Assembly (NCBI GenBank): GCA_000242935.3
Contig: CP007053.1
Location: 5,751,001 to 5,815,000, forward strand
Direction: 5' to 3'
DNA length: 64,000 nucleotides
DNA from: Opitutaceae bacterium TAV5
Lineage (GTDB): Bacteria > Verrucomicrobiota > Verrucomicrobiia > Opitutales > Opitutaceae
Shown here: positions 33,588 through 43,002 of the stretch, one piece after another
Position numbering within the stretch: position 1 is the first letter of the stretch
Layout: each line of letters begins with the position of its first letter
Notes under the pieces: model-generated
Seen by the model: the letters and a program-made list of their open reading frames with translations, nothing else
The model's database searches: none
Told to the model about the DNA's origin: nothing
Position numbers and translations under genes: made by a program

Positions 33588-34469
33588 ATGCATTCAAACA
33601 CCACAACGCTTCGCGCTGTCTCCGGCAAGGCGACCTGCCACCGGAAACTCTGTCTGTTTCTCGCCACATTTGTCCTTTCTTCCGTTCTGGCGCGTGCCGC
33701 CGAGACGATCACCTTCCGGGATGGCGTCGTGAACGCATTCTCCGGCGACGCTGCTTATGACGGCACCAGTGATGTCACCATCCGCACCAACAATCAGAAC
33801 AATTATGGAGGACTGGTCGGGGCCTCCTTCAGCAGCAGCGGCTACATCGCGCTTCTCGGTTTCGACCTGTCTTCGCTGACCGGAAAGGTTTCCGCAGTCG
33901 ATAACGTCACTCTCACTCTGGGTATCCAGGGAACGAATGTTGTGGCGAACCAGGGTCTGACGATCACGCTTTCTGCTTACGTGATCGACCCTGCCAACGC
34001 CGGCTGGCAGGCCCATACCGGCAACAAGAACGGGGCTGTGGCGGCTGAAGCGGGGGAGGTCTCCGGCGCCGCTCTCTCCACCGGCGAAAGAGCGTGGGCC
34101 AGCGGAGACAATTTTGGTCCGGCCGACCGTGCCTCCACCGCTGCGGCCAGCATTTCATTTACGACCGCCGCGGCGACCCAATATATCACGCTCTCGTTGC
34201 CTTCGAGCATCGTCATGAGCTGGATCAACTCGCCGGGAAACAATGCCGGGCTTGCCTTTACTTCCGACAATGCGATCGCCTTCGCCTTTTATACCTCCGA
34301 GCACAGCACCCTGGCCGCGCATCCGGCGCTGACATTTGACTACACGCCCGGAGCGCCGGTGCCCGAACCGGCGACAAGCGCGCTGCTGACGGCAGGCATG
34401 GCACTCGCAGGTATCGCACTCTGCCGACGCGGATTCCGCGGCAGGCGCGCCCCCGGTCCGGAGGCATGA
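33588..34469 (+). CDS. PEP-CTERM protein with DNRLRE-like domain
   Basis: A 293-residue secreted protein. Signal peptide to about residue 38 (VLARAAE), then a beta-rich domain with YGGLVGASFSSSGYIALLGF and FDLSSLTGKVSAVDNVTLTL, matching the pattern of DNRLRE repeats found in surface proteins. PEP-CTERM tail: PVPEPATSALLTAGMALAG, then an Arg-rich end. It follows the pseudopilin gene closely and is 53 bases before the likely start of the CE7-like esterase, so it is probably in the same operon. Confidence 0.82.
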   Translation: MHSNTTTLRAVSGKATCHRKLCLFLATFVLSSVLARAAETITFRDGVVNAFSGDAAYDGTSDVTIRTNNQNNYGGLVGASFSSSGYIALLGFDLSSLTGKVSAVDNVTLTLGIQGTNVVANQGLTITLSAYVIDPANAGWQAHTGNKNGAVAAEAGEVSGAALSTGERAWASGDNFGPADRASTAAASISFTTAAATQYITLSLPSSIVMSWINSPGNNAGLAFTSDNAIAFAFYTSEHSTLAAHPALTFDYTPGAPVPEPATSALLTAGMALAGIALCRRGFRGRRAPGPEA

Positions 34470-34522
34470 ACCCCGTTGCGCCGCCTCTGTTTCCCTGCAA
34501 TCGCGACTATCTGAAACCGCTT

Positions 34523-35809
34523 ATGCGTTCTTCCTTTTCATTCTTGCTGGCGCTGTTTTCCGCTGCGACCGGTCTTGCCGACTCCTTGCTGACCGTCGCC
34601 GCGGACAGGGCTGACGCGCTCTACGCGGAGAACGAACCGGTGATTTTCATCATCCGGCTGAAGCCGGACGACAGCCGGCCGGTCGAGGATCGCCAGGTCG
34701 GGTGGACGCTTGCGAAGGACGGCGGTCCGATTCTGGAGAGCGGCACGGTAACCCTGAAAACCGGGATGACCCGGGTGACCGGGAAGCTGGACGAGCCGGG
34801 GTTCTTGCGCTGCACCGTTACGCTGACGGAAAGCGGCGGCAACGTGGTGACCGCCCAGGCCGGAGCAGGAGTGTCTCCGCTTTCGATCCGCCCGAGTCTG
34901 CCGATGCCGGATGACTTCGCGGCGTTCTGGGAGGCGAAAAAGGCGGAACTCGCCCGCGTGCCGCTCAACGCGCGCCTCACTGCGGTGAAGGCGCCCGCGG
35001 CCGGCGTCGACGTTTTCGATTTGCAGGCCGATTGCCTGGGCGGGGCACCGGTTTCCGGCTACCTCGCGCGGCCGCAGGGCGCGGCCCGCAAAGCCCTCCC
35101 GGCGATCCTGACGCTGCACGGCGCGGGCGTCTTCGACTCCCGCATGGCCGCCGCCATCGGCTGGGCGCGCGAAGGCATGCTCGCCCTCGACATCAATGCG
35201 CACGGTCTGCCCAACGGCCGTCCGCGCGAGTATTACGCAGAGCTCTACAAGGGGCCGCTCATCGACTACAAGACGCGAGGAAGGGAATCGCGCGACGACT
35301 TTTATTTTCTCGGCATGTTCCTGCGCGCCGTTCGCGCCATCGATGTCCTTGTGGCGCAGCCCGAATGGGATGGCCGCACGATCGTTGTCCAGGGCAACAG
35401 CCAGGGCGGAGCGCAGGCGATCGCCGTCGCCGGTATCGACAACCGTGTGACGTTTTTCGGCGCGGGTGTGCCGGCCATGTGCGACCATTCCGGCATGATC
35501 GCGGGGCGCGTCGCCGGCTGGCCCCGGCTTGTTCCCGTTCGCTCCGACGGCCGGCCGGATGCCCGGATTCTCGAAACTGCCCGCTACTTCGACATGGTCA
35601 ATTTTGCCGCCCGCACGCGCGCGTCCGGATTTTTCACGGCGGGTTTCATCGACAGCACTTGCCCGCCGACCACCGTGTATGCGGCGTACAACGCTCTGGT
35701 CTCGCCCAAATCGATCTACAACGACATCGCCGCCGGCCATGAAAACACTCCGGAGGCCGTCGCCCGCATGCGCCAGGCCATCCGCGACCATGTGGCCTCC
35801 CGCAAATAA
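34523..35809 (+). CDS. Secreted CE7-like acetyl-xylan esterase family protein
   Basis: A 428-residue protein: signal peptide (FSFLLALFSAATGLADS), an N-terminal beta-sandwich (residues about 25-130, Ig-like) and an alpha/beta hydrolase domain of the AXE1 type. The nucleophile lies in GNSQGGAQA, and GHENTPEA supplies the C-terminal His. It removes acetyl groups from xylan or similar glycans, or cephalosporin-type esters. A longer start at 34466 overlaps the previous stop but would put a polar leader before the signal peptide, so ATG 34523 is preferred. The gene at 59960 encodes a close paralogue of the same two-domain layout. Confidence 0.85.
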   Translation: MRSSFSFLLALFSAATGLADSLLTVAADRADALYAENEPVIFIIRLKPDDSRPVEDRQVGWTLAKDGGPILESGTVTLKTGMTRVTGKLDEPGFLRCTVTLTESGGNVVTAQAGAGVSPLSIRPSLPMPDDFAAFWEAKKAELARVPLNARLTAVKAPAAGVDVFDLQADCLGGAPVSGYLARPQGAARKALPAILTLHGAGVFDSRMAAAIGWAREGMLALDINAHGLPNGRPREYYAELYKGPLIDYKTRGRESRDDFYFLGMFLRAVRAIDVLVAQPEWDGRTIVVQGNSQGGAQAIAVAGIDNRVTFFGAGVPAMCDHSGMIAGRVAGWPRLVPVRSDGRPDARILETARYFDMVNFAARTRASGFFTAGFIDSTCPPTTVYAAYNALVSPKSIYNDIAAGHENTPEAVARMRQAIRDHVASRK

Positions 35810-35824
35810 CGTTCTCCATACCCG

Positions 35825-38800
35825 ATGATCCGTATCTGCCTCGTCTTTTTCACCAGCTTCCTTGCCATGTTGTCCTTTGCCGACGCCTCCGAAGTCAGGC
35901 CTGTCCGCGGACTGCTCTACACGCCGGCCGATATCGTCCGCGTGCGGGAAATCGTGGAGACCGATCCCGTCGCCGGCCGGATCGCCAGTGAATTTATTCG
36001 CCAGGCGGACCAGTGGATGGCGCGAAGCCGGGCGGAGACGCAGGCGCTGGTGCCGTCCGCCGACGCGGTTTTTGCCTACGGTTTCGCCGGCGATCCCAGG
36101 GTCAACAAACCCTGGTCCTGGTGGGGGCGCGACGGCGAGGCCTCGCTCGATCGTCCCTTCAGCGTGAAGTCGCCCCACACCGGCGATATCTACGGCCGGG
36201 AGAAACCCGGAGAAATGTACTACGACGACGGGCGCGGCTGGACGCGCCCCTCGGACAGGAAGGTTTTTTATTTCAAAGGCGTATGGAATGCCCACGCCGT
36301 CCGCATGCTGCACGAGGCCGTCGACAACCTCTCGCTCGCCTGGATGCTGACCGGACGGGAGGACTACGCCACGCGGGCTCTTCTCATTCTCGACAATCTG
36401 GCGACCCTGCGTTCGCAACGGCCGGCGCAGGATGGTCCGGTGGACTGGCCGCATCCGGTCGGGACGGGTTACGGTTTTTTTCTCTACGCGGGCAATGTCG
36501 CCAACGACCGCATGGTCGCTTCCGCCCTGGCCCTCGACCTCGTGGGCAGAACCCCGGCGGCATCGCAGCCATCTCAAGGGAATCCCGGCCTCAGCGTGTT
36601 CGAGAACATCCGAAGAAACTATTTTTCCGTTTTCGAGAAAGGGTACACCGACAGGCGCAACAGCTTTCAGAACCACGCCATTTCCGCCTGGGCGAACCTG
36701 CTGACGCAAGCCGTTCTCTTCGGTTATCCCGACGACATCCGCTCGGGCATCGAGGCCGCCTATGGTTTTATCGACAACACGATCGATCGCGACGGCGAAT
36801 ATTATGAACTCAGCGCCACCTATGTTTACCTGGGGCGCATTTACGGCAGCCGTCTTTTGCTCCCGCTGGCGAGGTATTCTCCGGCCAATTACGAAAATCC
36901 TTCCCGGTTTCCCGCTCCGGCCGCGTATCCGCACCGGTTGCGTTTCGGTGAGATTCCGGAGTGGTTCAACACCGTCGTTCCCTCGCTCTGGCGACTGACC
37001 ACGCTGTACCGTCAGCCCCAGTACGGAGATGCCCCTGCCGACCGGTTTACTCCCGGGAGAACCGCCACCACGCGACCTGACGATCCGCTCAACTCGATCT
37101 ACACCCGCCAGAAGGTCATTTATCTGAAAGCGGCCTGGCATGCGACGGACAATCCTGCCTGGCGTCGCCTTTGCAGCCAGCTTTACTGGCAGCTCCCCGA
37201 GGCCGTCCGCGCAAGCGTCCGGTACCGCCGCGAAGGTATCCTGGAATTTGGACCGGGCCAGTGGACCGATCTGCCGCGCCCGGAGGAGGAGGCGGCTTCG
37301 TTGCCGGCTGCCCTGACCGGGGAAAACCCGGTCGTTTCCGGGGAGAAGCGAATCGCCATCCTGCGCGCCGGCGAAGGAGCCGGCCAGCGCTCCCTGTTTA
37401 TCCGGGGCGGGGCCACTGCCTCCCACACCCACAGCGACCAGATGGCGATCACGCTTTACGCCCGTGGGATGTCATTGACCGGAGAATACGGATACAAGCT
37501 TGCCGGCACGCCCGACCATCGCGGCTGGGGCGTGCAGGCCGTGGCACACAAGATGGTGGTCGTCGACGAGGATCTGCATGCGCCGATACCCGGTGCCGCC
37601 ATCCCGCCCGCGACCCCGAAACCGCCGGCGAGCATCGACGGGTATGTGCCGGCAGGACCGGCGCAGCTGATCGAGATGTCCAACCCGCATCAGTGGCAAG
37701 GCGCCGGTCTGAAGGAATACCGCCGCCAGACCTGGCTGGTGGACATGCCGGGCGGCAAGGAGAGTTATTTTGTCGACATCTTCCGCGTCGAGGGCGGGCG
37801 CACGCACGATTATGTGTGGAATGCGCCGTTTGTGGACCCACCCCGCGACGATGCGTTCGCGGTGGATGGAGTGACGCCCGTGCGCGTCGCGGGCGTATGG
37901 TCTCTGGCCGCACTCGGCAATCCGGAATATCGGCGTGCATCCTTCAACCAGGAGGGCAGGAGCTGGGGCGAGCGGCTCGAGGTGGGCTCCGGCACCATTC
38001 GCAACGTCGGGATTCCCGGAGAAAAGCTCGCGTCGCACGACTGGAATCCGGCGCCGGGCAACGGCTACGGTTTTGTGTGGGATGTGAAGGCGGCCGAGGC
38101 GAAGAATGACTGGAGCGCGACCTGGCTCCTGCACGACGGAAAGCATGCCATGCGTCTGTCCATGCTCAATCCCGACGGCCAGACCGTCATCACCGGCAAG
38201 ACGCCGACGCTCTTTGCCGGTCACTCGCAGGACGTGGTCATCGCCCGCCGTCAGGCAGCGACTTCGCCGCAGTTTACAGTTCAGCGTCCAGAGTCTGGAG
38301 TTGAGCAAACCAACAACTCCAAACGGGAAACCCTGAACTCCAAACTGCCGCCGCAGGCGGAGGGCGGCGCCGGGCTGCGGAGCCGTTTCGTGACCATAAC
38401 CCAGGTCGGGGAACCGGCTGCGGGCGTGTGGCCGCTGGCGTCGATTCACTGGCTCGACGGTATGGGAACGGACAACGTCGGCCTGGTTGCGGAGCATGCG
38501 GACGGCACCCGCGACACGGTGCTGGTTTCTTCCACACCACAACCGCTCCGGACAAAGGATGCGGCGCTGGCGGGCAAACGCGGTTTTGTGCGTCGTGACC
38601 GGAGTGGCGCCTTGCTGACGGCCATGCTCAGCGAGGGCACCGGTCTGAAGGCGAACGATTTCGAGTTGCGCCTGCCGGCTACGGCATGGGAGGGAACGGT
38701 CACGCGTGTCACTCCCCGCGAAGTGCGGGTGGACACGGCTTTGCCGGAGGCGGCGACATTCGCCGGCCAGGGCGTAGTCTTTTCGTCAGCACCGCAGGCG

Positions 38801-39400
38801 AAGATCCCGTATGCCGGCAACGAGTTTTTCACCATCGAGGACATGCGCGCGGAGGCTGGCGGCACGGTGTTCACCTTCAGCAGCCAATCTGTCTCCGCCT
38901 CCCGCCTGAAGGTCGAGCGCAAGGAAGCCGGTGCGGTGGTGAAGACGCTCTGGCCCAATGAGCTCGCGGCCATTCCGGCCGGCCAGCCGAATTTCGGCCG
39001 GGTGTTCCACGGGCATCTGTTGCTCGACGAGGAGAGGGGGGAACCCGCGACTGTCGTCCGTGAATATCTGGCGAAAGACCGTCTCGCGGTCACTGATCCG
39101 GGACGAATCGCGGCTGGACGGTTTTACCGGATCATGGCGACGCAACCCGGCGACCGGATGCGCATCTCCTCCCTGGCGGTTCTGGATCGCCGGGCCGACG
39201 GCAGCTGGCAGCTGGAGGCAAACATGGATGTGACGCTGAAATTGCCGCAGATGACGGACGGAGCGCGCCGTGTCGTGATCGTTGACGATGCGGCGCGGAC
39301 ACAACTCCGCCCCGACGCCTCCGGCCTGGTGCTCATACCGGTGGCGCTGTTCACGGGAGGAGCCATCCGGCTTTCGTTTTCGGAAGACATCCTGCCATGA
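35825..39400 (+). CDS. Large secreted heparinase II/III- and alginate-lyase-like polysaccharide lyase
   Basis: An 1191-residue protein with a signal peptide (about residues 1-21). Residues about 100-470 form an (alpha/alpha) toroid of lyase type (VRMLHEAVDNLSLAWMLTG, then NSFQNHAISAWANL and ELSATYVYLG with Asn/His/Tyr candidates for catalysis). Residues about 490-760 match the heparinase II/III beta-sandwich domain (TASHTHSDQMAITLYARG). The rest is further beta structure. It would cleave a uronic-acid glycan by beta-elimination; the substrate is not known. Residues about 815-842 (TVQRPESGVEQTNNSKRETL region) are encoded by a low-complexity word repeat. It is followed, with ATGA overlap, by the AGE-family gene. 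Confidence 0.82.
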   Translation: MIRICLVFFTSFLAMLSFADASEVRPVRGLLYTPADIVRVREIVETDPVAGRIASEFIRQADQWMARSRAETQALVPSADAVFAYGFAGDPRVNKPWSWWGRDGEASLDRPFSVKSPHTGDIYGREKPGEMYYDDGRGWTRPSDRKVFYFKGVWNAHAVRMLHEAVDNLSLAWMLTGREDYATRALLILDNLATLRSQRPAQDGPVDWPHPVGTGYGFFLYAGNVANDRMVASALALDLVGRTPAASQPSQGNPGLSVFENIRRNYFSVFEKGYTDRRNSFQNHAISAWANLLTQAVLFGYPDDIRSGIEAAYGFIDNTIDRDGEYYELSATYVYLGRIYGSRLLLPLARYSPANYENPSRFPAPAAYPHRLRFGEIPEWFNTVVPSLWRLTTLYRQPQYGDAPADRFTPGRTATTRPDDPLNSIYTRQKVIYLKAAWHATDNPAWRRLCSQLYWQLPEAVRASVRYRREGILEFGPGQWTDLPRPEEEAASLPAALTGENPVVSGEKRIAILRAGEGAGQRSLFIRGGATASHTHSDQMAITLYARGMSLTGEYGYKLAGTPDHRGWGVQAVAHKMVVVDEDLHAPIPGAAIPPATPKPPASIDGYVPAGPAQLIEMSNPHQWQGAGLKEYRRQTWLVDMPGGKESYFVDIFRVEGGRTHDYVWNAPFVDPPRDDAFAVDGVTPVRVAGVWSLAALGNPEYRRASFNQEGRSWGERLEVGSGTIRNVGIPGEKLASHDWNPAPGNGYGFVWDVKAAEAKNDWSATWLLHDGKHAMRLSMLNPDGQTVITGKTPTLFAGHSQDVVIARRQAATSPQFTVQRPESGVEQTNNSKRETLNSKLPPQAEGGAGLRSRFVTITQVGEPAAGVWPLASIHWLDGMGTDNVGLVAEHADGTRDTVLVSSTPQPLRTKDAALAGKRGFVRRDRSGALLTAMLSEGTGLKANDFELRLPATAWEGTVTRVTPREVRVDTALPEAATFAGQGVVFSSAPQAKIPYAGNEFFTIEDMRAEAGGTVFTFSSQSVSASRLKVERKEAGAVVKTLWPNELAAIPAGQPNFGRVFHGHLLLDEERGEPATVVREYLAKDRLAVTDPGRIAAGRFYRIMATQPGDRMRISSLAVLDRRADGSWQLEANMDVTLKLPQMTDGARRVVIVDDAARTQLRPDASGLVLIPVALFTGGAIRLSFSEDILP
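38268..38352. repeat. AGTT/GAGTT word repeat within the lyase gene
   Basis: The stretch is made of near-repeats of short words (GTTTACAGTTCAGCG, TCTGGAGTTG, CAACTCCAAAC, CTGAACTCCAAACTG) in both orientations. It is less GC-rich than its surroundings and reads in frame as a polar linker. Similar word repeats occur at 53107-53138 and 54571-54592. Confidence 0.6.
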
Positions 39401-40629
39401 AGCCGGTGACACTTGCTCCCTTCTCCGCCGCACGACTGGCGCAATTGCGATCCGTTTATCGTGACGGTCTGGTGAATGACACGCTGCCGTTCTGGTTTCC
39501 CGGATCCGTGGATACGGAACATGGCGGATATTTCACCTGCCGTGATCGGGACGGCACTCTTTTGCAGACGGACAAATCCGTATGGTTCCAGGGGCGCATG
39601 GCCTGGATGCTGGCGACGGCATACCTCGAAGTGGAGCCGCGCGCCGAATGGCTTGCGTGGGCGCGTTCGGGAGTCGGGTTCATCGAGCGCCACTGCTTCG
39701 ACGACGACGGGCGGATGTTTTTTTCCGTCACCCGCGAGGGCCGTCCGTTGCGGAAACGTCGTTACCAGTTTTCCGAGTGCTTCGCGATCATCGCGCTGGC
39801 CGCCTGCGGCCATGCCACGGGCGAAACGCGCTGGCTCGAAAGGGCGGAAGGGTTGCTTGCCCGGGTGCTGCATTACCACCGTACACCGGGTTTGCTGCCA
39901 CCGAAGACCCGTCCGGAAACCCGGCCGATGAAGGGCCTGGCCATGCCCATGATCCTGCTCGTCACAGCCCAGGAATTGCGCAAGCACCATCCGGAGTTCG
40001 GGAAATCCTGCCGGGAGCTGATCGACGCTTGTATCAGCGAGATTGCCACCGACTTCGTCAAACCGGAACTCCGCTGCGTCCTCGAAACAGTCTCTCCTGA
40101 CGGCGGCTTTATCGACAACCTCGACGGCCGCTGCGTGAACCCCGGACACTCCATCGAGGCCGGCTGGTTTATCCTCGAGGAAGCGCGGCAGCGTCGGCGG
40201 ACAGGCGAAGAGGCCGGCGATCTCGTCCGCCTCGGCGCGCAGATCATCGACTGGTCGCTCGAACTCGGCTGGGACCGGGAACACGGCGGCATCTTCTATT
40301 TTCGCGACGCCCGCGGCCTCCCCTGTACGGAATACTGGCACGACATGAAATTCTGGTGGCCACACAACGAAGCCGTCATCGCCACGCTCCTCGCCGCCGA
40401 ACTGACCGGCGAACCTCGCTTCGCCGACTGGCATGCAAAAGTCCACGACTGGACGTATTCGCACTTTCCCGACAAGGAGCATGGTGAATGGTTCGGCTAC
40501 CTCCATCGTGACGGTTCCCTCTCCACCCGGGTCAAGGGAACGATGTACAAGGGCTGCTTCCACCTCCCTCGCATGCAGCTCCTCGCCTGGCAGTCCGTCG
40601 AGCGCATGCAGGCGGCGAAGCCGGAATGA
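39397..40629 (+). CDS. AGE-family sugar epimerase (N-acylglucosamine 2-epimerase-like)
   Basis: A 410-residue (alpha/alpha)6-barrel protein without signal peptide. Family signatures are WFQGRMAWMLATAYLEVEPR, RRYQFSECFAIIAL, NPGHSIEAGWFILEEARQR with the conserved His, and KFWWPHNEAVIATLLAAELT. Members epimerise sugars at C2 (GlcNAc/ManNAc, cellobiose, mannose/glucose). It would act in the cytoplasm on a sugar released by the locus. It overlaps the lyase gene by ATGA, so translation is coupled, and it converges with a LacI-type gene 21 bases further on. Confidence 0.87.
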   Translation: MKPVTLAPFSAARLAQLRSVYRDGLVNDTLPFWFPGSVDTEHGGYFTCRDRDGTLLQTDKSVWFQGRMAWMLATAYLEVEPRAEWLAWARSGVGFIERHCFDDDGRMFFSVTREGRPLRKRRYQFSECFAIIALAACGHATGETRWLERAEGLLARVLHYHRTPGLLPPKTRPETRPMKGLAMPMILLVTAQELRKHHPEFGKSCRELIDACISEIATDFVKPELRCVLETVSPDGGFIDNLDGRCVNPGHSIEAGWFILEEARQRRRTGEEAGDLVRLGAQIIDWSLELGWDREHGGIFYFRDARGLPCTEYWHDMKFWWPHNEAVIATLLAAELTGEPRFADWHAKVHDWTYSHFPDKEHGEWFGYLHRDGSLSTRVKGTMYKGCFHLPRMQLLAWQSVERMQAAKPE

Positions 40630-40650
40630 ACTCCGCCTGGCATCGCCAGG

Positions 40651-41718
40651 TCACGGAGCCGGCCGCAAGGTGCGGCCTTCGTGCCAGATACCTTCGAGGT
40701 GGGTGCGCGTAGGCGCGGGCGGCACGCCGCGCTCCCTGTGCTGCATCATGCCGACGAGCAGGTCGACGGCGAGGGCCCCTACCTGCTCACTGTCCTCGAC
40801 GACGCCGGAAAGAGGGCCTTCCCCGACGGGCAGGCTGATGCCTGCCACCCCGATATCATCCGGGGCGGAAATGCCGGCTGCGGTCAGGTTTTCGAGAATA
40901 CGGTAATCGGACGTGAGGATGGCATCCAGCTGCTGACGCTCGATATAACGGACGAGGTTCCGCGAATCCGTCGCGTTGGGGCCGCGCCGCGAATCGTAGT
41001 CGAAGAGGGGTTCGACGGGAATTTGCCCGGCGCCCTTTTTCCCGCCAAGCAGCGTTTGCTCGATCAGGTAACCGGCCTGCACATTGTGTCCGCAGCGGCG
41101 ATTGATGTCCTCGTCGATGACCATGCCGATGCGCCGGTAGCCGCGCCGGATCAGAGCTTGCATGGCATTCCGCGTATTCAGGAAATGCGCGGCGGCGACG
41201 GTGTGGAAGGACGGCTTCAGCAGGGAATAACCGAAGGTGACGGCCGAAAACTCGTGCCAGGCGAAATCCACTTCCATTTCGGCCTTGGGCTGGGGGCAGA
41301 GGAGGACGCCGGTGATGTTGCGGGCATGGAGGATGCCGGCCATGCGCGCGGGAGAAAGTCCCTTTTCGTTGAGGTGAATTTCCTCAAGCTGGTAACCATG
41401 ATGAAGGGCCCGGCGGGATGCTCCCTGAAAATAAAGCAGGTAGTGGGGGTATTTTTTCCATGGATACGGCCCGTCCTCAAAATTGACGAGCCACGCGATG
41501 GTGCCATGAAAGGCGGCCGTGCGCTGGCGGTTCCGGTAACTGGCGAGGCCGGCGAGAAAGGGATCGGGCGAGTAGCCGAGTTCACGGGCCACTTCCTGGA
41601 TCCGCCGGCGGGTTTCGGGCGCGATCCTGGGATGATCTTGCAAGGCGAGCGTGACCGTGCTCCGTCCTACCCCCACCTTGGCCGCGATATCCCGCTGCGT
41701 AGTCCGTTTCATTCCCAT
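40651..41718 (-). CDS. LacI-family transcriptional regulator
   Basis: A 355-residue regulator. HTH: TTQRDIAAKVGVGRSTVTLA, then LQDHPRIAPETRRRIQEVAR. The ligand domain carries ARNITGVLLCPQPKAEME, GYRRIGMVIDEDINRR and GVAGISLPVGEGPLSGVVED. The open frame continues upstream for 77 codons, but ATG 41718 starts just before the HTH as usual for the family. It lies between the D locus (convergent) and an esterase gene (divergent, start at 41971), so the 252-base gap probably contains both promoters. Confidence 0.88.
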   Translation of the reverse strand: MGMKRTTQRDIAAKVGVGRSTVTLALQDHPRIAPETRRRIQEVARELGYSPDPFLAGLASYRNRQRTAAFHGTIAWLVNFEDGPYPWKKYPHYLLYFQGASRRALHHGYQLEEIHLNEKGLSPARMAGILHARNITGVLLCPQPKAEMEVDFAWHEFSAVTFGYSLLKPSFHTVAAAHFLNTRNAMQALIRRGYRRIGMVIDEDINRRCGHNVQAGYLIEQTLLGGKKGAGQIPVEPLFDYDSRRGPNATDSRNLVRYIERQQLDAILTSDYRILENLTAAGISAPDDIGVAGISLPVGEGPLSGVVEDSEQVGALAVDLLVGMMQHRERGVPPAPTRTHLEGIWHEGRTLRPAP

Positions 41719-41970
41719 GAGCGTCAACACTGCCGGGTTCAGGCAAGTTCTCAACCGGAATTGCCGGCTATTAACCTGTGTCAAAAGATCGTCATGGTGC
41801 CGGAATGCGGAATTTGCCAGCGTCCCCGGGCATTCTCTGACCGTCCCGCCCGGCGCTGGTGGAAACTGGCCGGCGCGGCGCAGTTGTCCTGTGTTGCCGG
41901 CATTCTGTTTTCCGGCGTGGCTATTTTTTCGAGATTCACCAGTCTTCATCCCGGCAGCTGATTTACACCC

Positions 41971-42900
41971 ATGACAAAAGAATCTTCCCGGCCGTTGCGG
42001 CGGCGAATACCCGGATGGTTTTGGCGGTCATGCCTCGGTATGATCGTACTGGCCGGACTGACGGCCGGCGTTGCCTGGATCTATTTTCATCCGTCCTGCG
42101 CAATTACCCCGGGAGTGGTGTACGGGAAAAGGCAGGACAGGCCTTTGCTGATGGATGTAATCCAGCCGGAGCGACCCAACGGCGCTGGCGTGATTGTCAT
42201 GGTAAGCGGCAGCTGGAAATCCCGGACCGGACCTTTCGATCCCTGGCTGGCTGCGCCGCTCCTCCGGCGAGGCTACACCCTGTTTGCCGTCCACCACATT
42301 TCCCAGCCGGAGGTCACGATCATGGACATCGTGGCGGATGTGAACCGCGCCGTGCGGTTTGTCCGGTACCATGCCGGCGACTACGGTGTGAATCCGGAAA
42401 AGATCGGGGTAACGGGTGGCAGTTCCGGCGGACATCTTTCGCTGATGCTGGCCACGCGTGGCGGCGAGGGCGCTGCGGATGCCGCCGATCCGGTCGAGCG
42501 GCAAAGCAGCGCGGTGCAGGCGGTGGCCGTGTTTTTTCCCGTCACCGATCTGCTCAATCTGGGCAACTCCACGCAGAACCTGCATGATGACGGCCCGCCC
42601 AAAAGCTACGTGCGCGGCTTTGGTCTGGCTTCCCGCGATCCGGGTCCGTGGCGTCCGGTCGGCCGGGAGATGTCGCCGATCTACCACATCCCGGCGGCAA
42701 TGCCGCCCACGCTCATCATTCACGGGACGGCCGATACGCTGGTGCCTCTCGACCAGTCGGTGCGCTTTCGGGAGGAGGCCCGGCGTCACGGGACGGAGGT
42801 CGAGCTGATCGAGCGTCCCGGAAAAAATCACGGGTGGATTGGCATGATCACGGATATCAGGCTGTTTGCCGACTGGTTCGACCGGACCCTTCGGGGATGA
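41971..42900 (+). CDS. Membrane-anchored alpha/beta-hydrolase esterase
   Basis: A 309-residue protein with an N-terminal membrane helix (GMIVLAGLTAGVAWIYF). The hydrolase has the nucleophile in TGGSSGGHLSLML, the acid in HGTADTLVPLD and the base in KNHGW, as in the BD-FAE/esterase-lipase group. It probably removes acetyl or feruloyl esters from glycan pieces in the periplasm. It is divergent from the LacI gene and lies ahead of a 2-hydroxyacid dehydrogenase and an MFS transporter on the same strand. Confidence 0.82.
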   Translation: MTKESSRPLRRRIPGWFWRSCLGMIVLAGLTAGVAWIYFHPSCAITPGVVYGKRQDRPLLMDVIQPERPNGAGVIVMVSGSWKSRTGPFDPWLAAPLLRRGYTLFAVHHISQPEVTIMDIVADVNRAVRFVRYHAGDYGVNPEKIGVTGGSSGGHLSLMLATRGGEGAADAADPVERQSSAVQAVAVFFPVTDLLNLGNSTQNLHDDGPPKSYVRGFGLASRDPGPWRPVGREMSPIYHIPAAMPPTLIIHGTADTLVPLDQSVRFREEARRHGTEVELIERPGKNHGWIGMITDIRLFADWFDRTLRG

Positions 42901-43002
42901 GGCCGGCCCGGGGGAGGGCGGCGGGTTGACCTGTGTTACCGTGCCGCGGGTGGCCAACGGTGCGTGCCGGGGCGAGGCTATGGAGAACCGATCCAATCCC
43001 TT

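Noticed and set aside
34538-37432. A 964-codon open frame on the minus strand opposite the esterase and lyase genes
   Set aside because: Arg/Gly/Asp-rich without family features; complementary to two well-supported plus-strand enzymes.
41774-41795. TTGACA-like box upstream of the LacI gene at 41718 as a promoter
   Set aside because: No acceptable -10 box at 16-18 bases distance; left out as unsupported.
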